Shown here: positions 59,701 through 64,000 of the stretch, piece after piece
Position numbering within the stretch: the first letter of the stretch is position 1
How the letters are laid out: each line of letters opens with the position of its first letter
DNA from: Rhodanobacter sp. B04
Lineage (GTDB): Bacteria > Pseudomonadota > Gammaproteobacteria > Xanthomonadales > Rhodanobacteraceae
Length of the DNA stretch: 64,000 nucleotides
Assembly (NCBI RefSeq): GCF_002001125.1
Contig: NZ_MUNV01000009.1
Location: 186,001-250,000 of the forward strand
Reading direction: 5' to 3'
Translations under genes and position numbers: made by a program
The notes under the pieces: model-generated
What the model was told of the DNA's origin: nothing
Database searches by the model: none
What the model saw: only the letters and a program-made list of their open reading frames with translations

Positions 59701-61350
59701 GTGTCCAGCACGCCACCCTTCACCACCCCCCGCGCGGGTACTGCGACGATCCGCCACGAGTTGACCTTCCTCAACGTGTTCCGGCTGGTGCAGGCGCTGG
59801 TCTACGCCGGGCTGGCGTTCAGTCCGGGCGGGATGGGGTGGCCGGAACTGGCCAAGCCCGGTCTTGCCCGTGGGGTAACCTCGGCTTATCTGCTGTTTGC
59901 GCTGATTGCGCTGCTGTTCAACCGGCGCAGCATGGCATACGTCAACACCGCGGTTTCGGCGACCCTGGCCGTGGACATCTTCGCCGCCGTGCTGGCCATT
60001 GGCGCGATGCACGATGCGCGTATCGGCATCGCGATGATGCTGGCGGTGAACCTGAGCGCGGGCGCGCTGATCCTGCCTTTGCGGCTGTCCAGTTTCTTTG
60101 CCGCGCTGGCCACCCTGGGCATCCTCGGCCATACCTTGTTCGGCACGTCGTCGAACAATCCGGCCGATCGCGACCTGCTGGAGGCGGCACTGTTCGGCCT
60201 GGCCTATTTCGCCAGCAGCACGCTATGCCACGTGCTGGGCCGCCAGCTGCGCGCCACCGAGGCGCTGGCCGAGCAGCGCAGCACCGATCTGGCCAACCTG
60301 GCCCAGGTCAACGAATTGATCATCCGCCGCATGAAGACCGGCGTACTGCTGGTGGACGACGCCAACCGCATCCACCAGATCAACGAATCTGCCTGGATGC
60401 TGATGGGCAACCCCCGTGCCGACCAGCGCGACCTGGGCCAGCTGGCGCCGGAACTGTCGCGCCGGCTGTATCACTGGATGACCTCGGGCAAGCTGGACGA
60501 AACCGCCACCCAGCTCGCCGACGGCGTGCCCGAGGTAGTGCCGCGCTTCAGCCGGCTGGCGCCGAACGATGACTCACACGTGCTGATCTTCCTGGACGAC
60601 ACCTCGCTGCTGTCGCGCCGCGCGGAAGAGCTCACGCTCAGCTCGCTGGGCCGCCTGTCCGCCTCGATCGCCCACGAGATCCGCAACCCGCTGGCAGCCA
60701 TCCGCTACTCGGCGCAGTTGCTGGCCGAATCGACCAGCATGGATGCCACCGACCAGCGCATGGTCGAGATCATCAACAATCACTGCATCCGGCTCAACGA
60801 GATCATCGAGAACATCCTGCAGCTGTCGCGCCGCGAGCGCTCGCGCCCGGAAACGCTGGACCTCGGCCACTGGGCCCAGGCCTTCGTCGAGGAATATTCA
60901 CAGGGCAACGACCTCGGCATCGATTCGCTGCGTGCGATCGCGAGCAATGGTGCGCCGGTGGCGGCGGTGGCCGATCCGCAGCAACTGCAGCAGGTGGTGT
61001 GGAACCTGGTGCAGAACGCGCTGCGTTATGGCCGCCTGCCGGGCGAGCCGGCGCGGGTGATGGTGGTGACCCGGCAGGGCGAGCACGGCGTGCCGATCCT
61101 CGAAGTGATCGATCGTGGCCCCGGCATCGCGCCCAAGGTCGCCGCGCAGATCTTCGAACCGTTCTATACCACCCACGAATACGGCACCGGGCTGGGCCTG
61201 TACCTGGCCCGGCAGATGAGCGAGGCCAACCAGGCCGCGCTGGAATACGTTCGCGTGGCCGGGGGCGGCAGCTGTTTCCGGCTGGTGCTGACACCGCCGG
61301 CCCGCGGCCTCGCCGAACCCGCCGAAACCACCCAAGGCGCTTCGCGTTGA
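59701..61350 (+). CDS. pilS: Sensor histidine kinase PilS
   Basis: 549 residues from a GTG start at 59701. About six membrane helices in the first 180 residues, a PAS-like linker (IRRMKTGVLLVDDANRIHQI), then HisKA with H325 (SASIAHEIRNPLAAIRYSAQ) and HATPase (NLVQNALRYG, DRGPGI, GTGLGLYLAR). PilS/PilR control type IV pilin expression. Its position divergent from sucC matches Xanthomonads, but the downstream pilR is replaced here by glycosidase genes. Confidence 0.9.
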   Translation: MSSTPPFTTPRAGTATIRHELTFLNVFRLVQALVYAGLAFSPGGMGWPELAKPGLARGVTSAYLLFALIALLFNRRSMAYVNTAVSATLAVDIFAAVLAIGAMHDARIGIAMMLAVNLSAGALILPLRLSSFFAALATLGILGHTLFGTSSNNPADRDLLEAALFGLAYFASSTLCHVLGRQLRATEALAEQRSTDLANLAQVNELIIRRMKTGVLLVDDANRIHQINESAWMLMGNPRADQRDLGQLAPELSRRLYHWMTSGKLDETATQLADGVPEVVPRFSRLAPNDDSHVLIFLDDTSLLSRRAEELTLSSLGRLSASIAHEIRNPLAAIRYSAQLLAESTSMDATDQRMVEIINNHCIRLNEIIENILQLSRRERSRPETLDLGHWAQAFVEEYSQGNDLGIDSLRAIASNGAPVAAVADPQQLQQVVWNLVQNALRYGRLPGEPARVMVVTRQGEHGVPILEVIDRGPGIAPKVAAQIFEPFYTTHEYGTGLGLYLARQMSEANQAALEYVRVAGGGSCFRLVLTPPARGLAEPAETTQGASR

Positions 61351-61405
61351 CGTTTCGGGCGTGAACCGTTGCGACCTTGCTGGATAACCGAAGACAGGTC
61401 ACACG

Positions 61406-63583
61406 ATGAAGCCCGCCGCATGGATCTGCCTCTCGCTCGGCCTGATCTTCACGCAGCATGCTGCTGCCGACACTGCGTCCACACCGATCCTGGTCGGGAA
61501 TACGGACAACCAGATCGCGTTGCTACCCGCGGCGTCTGTCCCGCAGGTGCTGCGCCTGGCCGGCAGCGGCGGTACCACCTGGCAAGGCATGGATGCCGAG
61601 ACCTTTGTCGGCAGCGCGACGATCGATGGTGTGGCGGTTGCGCTGCACTGGCGATTCGACCCTGGCGCCAGCCGCATCCGCAGCGATTCCGTCAGCCTCG
61701 CCTACGCGGATCGGTCGACCGGCCTGCGGCTTTATTGGGAATGGCGGGCGACGGCACGGCATGGCCCGATCGAACACGTGATCCGCATCGAGAACCCGGG
61801 CCGGCACGAGGTCTGGATCCCGTTGCAGGACAGTTTTCGCTTTGCCTGGAAGGTCGCCGCGGATCAGCCGCTGGAGCAGTTGTGGATCGACAAGGGCGCC
61901 GGCGAAGCGCCACCCGTCGGGACGCATCTGGTGCCGGTCAGCGAGGGTTATCGCTGGCATGGCGCATCGAGCACGTTCGCACATCCGGCAGCGGGCGAGC
62001 CGCGCGAGATCATCCCGTACTTCCTGGTCCGTGACGAGGGCTCCACGCATCGTGGATGGTATGTCGGGGTGGAGTTCAGTGGCCGCATCGCGATGGCGCT
62101 GAAGCGGCACGGCGATGTGCTCGAAGGCGTGGCGGGGCTCGATCCCGAACCCGGCCCCTTCCGCACACGCCTGGCGCCCGGAGCAACCTTCAGCACCCCG
62201 ACCGTGTTCGTCGGCGCCAGCGATGGCGACGTGGACACTACCGGCAACACGCTGCGGCGCTGGGTGCGCGAGGTATTGAATGATCCCGCCATCTTGCGCG
62301 ATCCCGCCTATCCGACGGTGACCGTCAACAGCTGGGGCAGCGCGATGGCGATCACCGACGCACAGGCCCGGCACATGATCGACGATGCACGCCGCCTGGG
62401 TTTCGAGATGTTCCATCTCGATGCCGGCTGGTTCCGCGCGGTCGGCGACTGGTATCCGGACCCGCGGAAATTTCCGCACGGCATTGCGGCGATTTCGGAT
62501 TACGCGCATAGCCGCGGCCTGAAGTTCGGCCTCTGGACCGACTGGGCGCAGGCGGGCACGAGTGCGCAGCGCGGCGCACTTAACGTCGCCGATCCGCATG
62601 TGCGCGACTGGCTGACCACCGATCCGCCAGCGGGCTGGCAACCCGCGGAGTTCAAGGGCATCACCATCGACCTGGGCGCACCCGCCGCACAGGCGTGGGC
62701 GACGCGCGAAGTCGATCGCATCGTGCGCGACTATCACGTCGACATGCTTGAGCACGACGGTTATGTCGTCGCCCAGGGCTGCGCCCGCGCCGATCATCCG
62801 CATGCGCCGGCCGACCCCGCCGGCACCCGGCGCTACAGCGATGATGATTTCCTCTGGGTCGACAGTTCCAATTCGACCGATGTCAGCCTGCACGCCACGC
62901 AGGCTTACTACGAGATACAGGCAGGGCTGCGACGCGCGCACCCAGGCCTGATGCTCGAAATCTGCAACGACGGCGGGCGCATGGTCGATTTCGGCAGCGC
63001 CGCGCACGGCGATTACTTCTCCATCGTCGACGCCTACGACCCGCTATCCAACCGGCAGGCGTTCTACGACGCCAGCCACGTACTGCCACCGGCGATGCTC
63101 GAGGCCTATGTGAAGGCATGGCCGACGCCGCACATCGAGAATTTCCGCTACATGCTGCGCAGCGGGATGATGGGCTGGCTGACGGTGATGATCGACAGCA
63201 ACAGCTGGAGTCCGCAGCAGCATGCCGCCGCGGCCAGGGAGATCGCATTCTACAAATCGACCCTGCGCCCGTTGATCCGCGATGCCGACCTGTACCACGT
63301 GGGACCCCGGCCGGACGGCAAGGGCTGGGACGGACTGGAATATTTCGATGCCGGCCGGGACCGGGGCGTGCTCTACGCTTTCCATGGCAGCGCGGCCACG
63401 CCGGGCGGATTCCGCTTCAACTTGCGTGGACTGCGCGGCAATCGCAGATACCGGCTGCATTTCAGGGATCACTCGTCGCCTGATCGCGAAGCAAGCGGGC
63501 GCGAGCTGATGCAGGCTGGCCTTGTCGTGGCGCTGCCCATGGCGGACTCGTCCGAACTGGTGACGATCGAGGCCTTGCGATGA
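61406..63583 (+). CDS. Secreted GH36-like alpha-galactosidase-type glycosidase
   Basis: 725 residues with signal peptide (cleavage near HAAADTA, residue 21). N-terminal beta-sandwich, then a TIM barrel resembling clan GH-D/GH36: the region VNSWGSAM, FHLDAGWFRAVGDWYPDP, GLWTDWAQ; candidate nucleophile Asp451 in MLEHDGYV and acid/base Asp528 in GGRMVDFG (the GGGRxD element). C-terminal beta domain follows. Acts on an alpha-linked glycan, substrate unproven. 55 bp after pilS and overlaps the GH125 gene by ATGA. Confidence 0.75.
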   Translation: MKPAAWICLSLGLIFTQHAAADTASTPILVGNTDNQIALLPAASVPQVLRLAGSGGTTWQGMDAETFVGSATIDGVAVALHWRFDPGASRIRSDSVSLAYADRSTGLRLYWEWRATARHGPIEHVIRIENPGRHEVWIPLQDSFRFAWKVAADQPLEQLWIDKGAGEAPPVGTHLVPVSEGYRWHGASSTFAHPAAGEPREIIPYFLVRDEGSTHRGWYVGVEFSGRIAMALKRHGDVLEGVAGLDPEPGPFRTRLAPGATFSTPTVFVGASDGDVDTTGNTLRRWVREVLNDPAILRDPAYPTVTVNSWGSAMAITDAQARHMIDDARRLGFEMFHLDAGWFRAVGDWYPDPRKFPHGIAAISDYAHSRGLKFGLWTDWAQAGTSAQRGALNVADPHVRDWLTTDPPAGWQPAEFKGITIDLGAPAAQAWATREVDRIVRDYHVDMLEHDGYVVAQGCARADHPHAPADPAGTRRYSDDDFLWVDSSNSTDVSLHATQAYYEIQAGLRRAHPGLMLEICNDGGRMVDFGSAAHGDYFSIVDAYDPLSNRQAFYDASHVLPPAMLEAYVKAWPTPHIENFRYMLRSGMMGWLTVMIDSNSWSPQQHAAAAREIAFYKSTLRPLIRDADLYHVGPRPDGKGWDGLEYFDAGRDRGVLYAFHGSAATPGGFRFNLRGLRGNRRYRLHFRDHSSPDREASGRELMQAGLVVALPMADSSELVTIEALR

Positions 63584-64000
63584 CCTCCAGACATCACCTG
63601 GTGCTGGCAGTGTTGTTTGCCTGCGCCGTATTCACGTCGCGACAGGCTGCCGGGGCCCAGGTCGAAACGAACGCATCCGCGACGCAAACGCATCAGGACG
63701 ACAGGCTGCAGAACGGCAGGCTGGTGGTCCAGCCTGGGGTGATCATCGCGGCCGCAGCCGCGTATCGGAATCCGAACCCGGCATTGCAGGCGATGCTGCG
63801 TTCGGCCCTGCTCAACACTGGCACGCAGATCGTGGAAGCGGGCGATGGCACCGCCTACGTGAGAACCGGCGACATTCCCGCCGAATGGCTGCGCGACTCC
63901 AGCGTGCAGGTCGAGGCAACCTATCTCGACTACGCCCGCGATCCGCAGGTACGCGCCCTGTTCAAGGCCGTGATCCAGCGTCAGGCGAAGTACCTGATCG
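63580..64000 (+). CDS. GH125 exo-alpha-1,6-mannosidase-like protein, C-terminus beyond window
   Basis: 140 codons visible. Signal peptide (about residues 1-26), then the GH125 (DUF1237) N-terminal part with the hallmark YVRTGDIPAEWLRDSSVQVE, followed by YARDPQVRALFKAVIQRQAKY. These metal-independent enzymes remove alpha-1,6-mannose from yeast-type or N-glycan mannans. The start overlaps the GH36-like stop (ATGA), showing operon organisation. The catalytic acid region lies outside the window. Confidence 0.85.
   Translation, partial: MTSRHHLVLAVLFACAVFTSRQAAGAQVETNASATQTHQDDRLQNGRLVVQPGVIIAAAAAYRNPNPALQAMLRSALLNTGTQIVEAGDGTAYVRTGDIPAEWLRDSSVQVEATYLDYARDPQVRALFKAVIQRQAKYLI

Overview
The window is high-GC chromosomal DNA from a gammaproteobacterium of the Xanthomonadales (Lysobacterales). 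Gene order and protein character (divergent sucCD/pilS, bamD divergent from rluD-pgeF-clpB, yebC-ruvC-ruvA-kup-ruvB-ybgC-tolQRAB-pal-cpoB-queE-queC) fit best with the Rhodanobacteraceae (Rhodanobacter/Dyella-like). The genus is an inference. Most of the window is ordinary core genome.

Layout. 1-5940 is a peroxide-defence neighbourhood: an M1 aminopeptidase (cut by the window edge), oxyR with an OxyR-type operator and a promoter-plus-terminator unit on the opposite strand that looks like a small RNA, then a second OxyR-type operator followed by a short rubrerythrin, a CCG-domain Fe-S protein, a DUF3501 protein and a membrane-anchored protein. 6144-7496 is a foreign, AT-richer stretch of three small ORFs separated by 57-bp attC sites: an integron cassette array without an integrase. 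7667-14163 holds DUF1801, apt, DUF2007, glnS, a deaminase, a VTT-domain membrane protein and a hybrid histidine kinase. About 14225-18383 is a decayed genomic island beside tRNA-Lys(TTT): P4-type integrase, AlpA regulator, zinc-finger primase-like protein, and two genes truncated at one shared breakpoint.

18525-34236 is a long leftward series: fmdB, DUF3011, aspS, hydrolase, yebC, ruvCA, kup, ruvB, ybgC, the Tol-Pal genes and two queuosine genes. 34512-35090 is a decayed TonB-dependent receptor. 35480-42463 carries DUF805, a CsgG-like protein, clpB with a candidate heat-shock promoter, pgeF, rluD and bamD. 42788-45845 has an isoaspartyl peptidase and a BlaI/M56 regulatory pair with clear operators. 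45965-53901 holds a fused CoA-transferase, sdaA, cysD-cysNC, a Rieske protein and a transporter. 53938-57294 has nadE and an argO/argP exporter-regulator pair sharing a perfect dyad. 57361-61350 has sucD, sucC and pilS. The right end starts a glycan-degradation locus (GH36-like and GH125 enzymes) where pilR would be expected.

The most interesting points are the OxyR-centred module at the left end (candidate OxyS-like sRNA and probable OxyR control of the rubrerythrin operon), the orphan integron cassette array, and the tRNA-Lys island with its shared gene-truncation junction. All functional calls come from reading the sequence; no database search was run.
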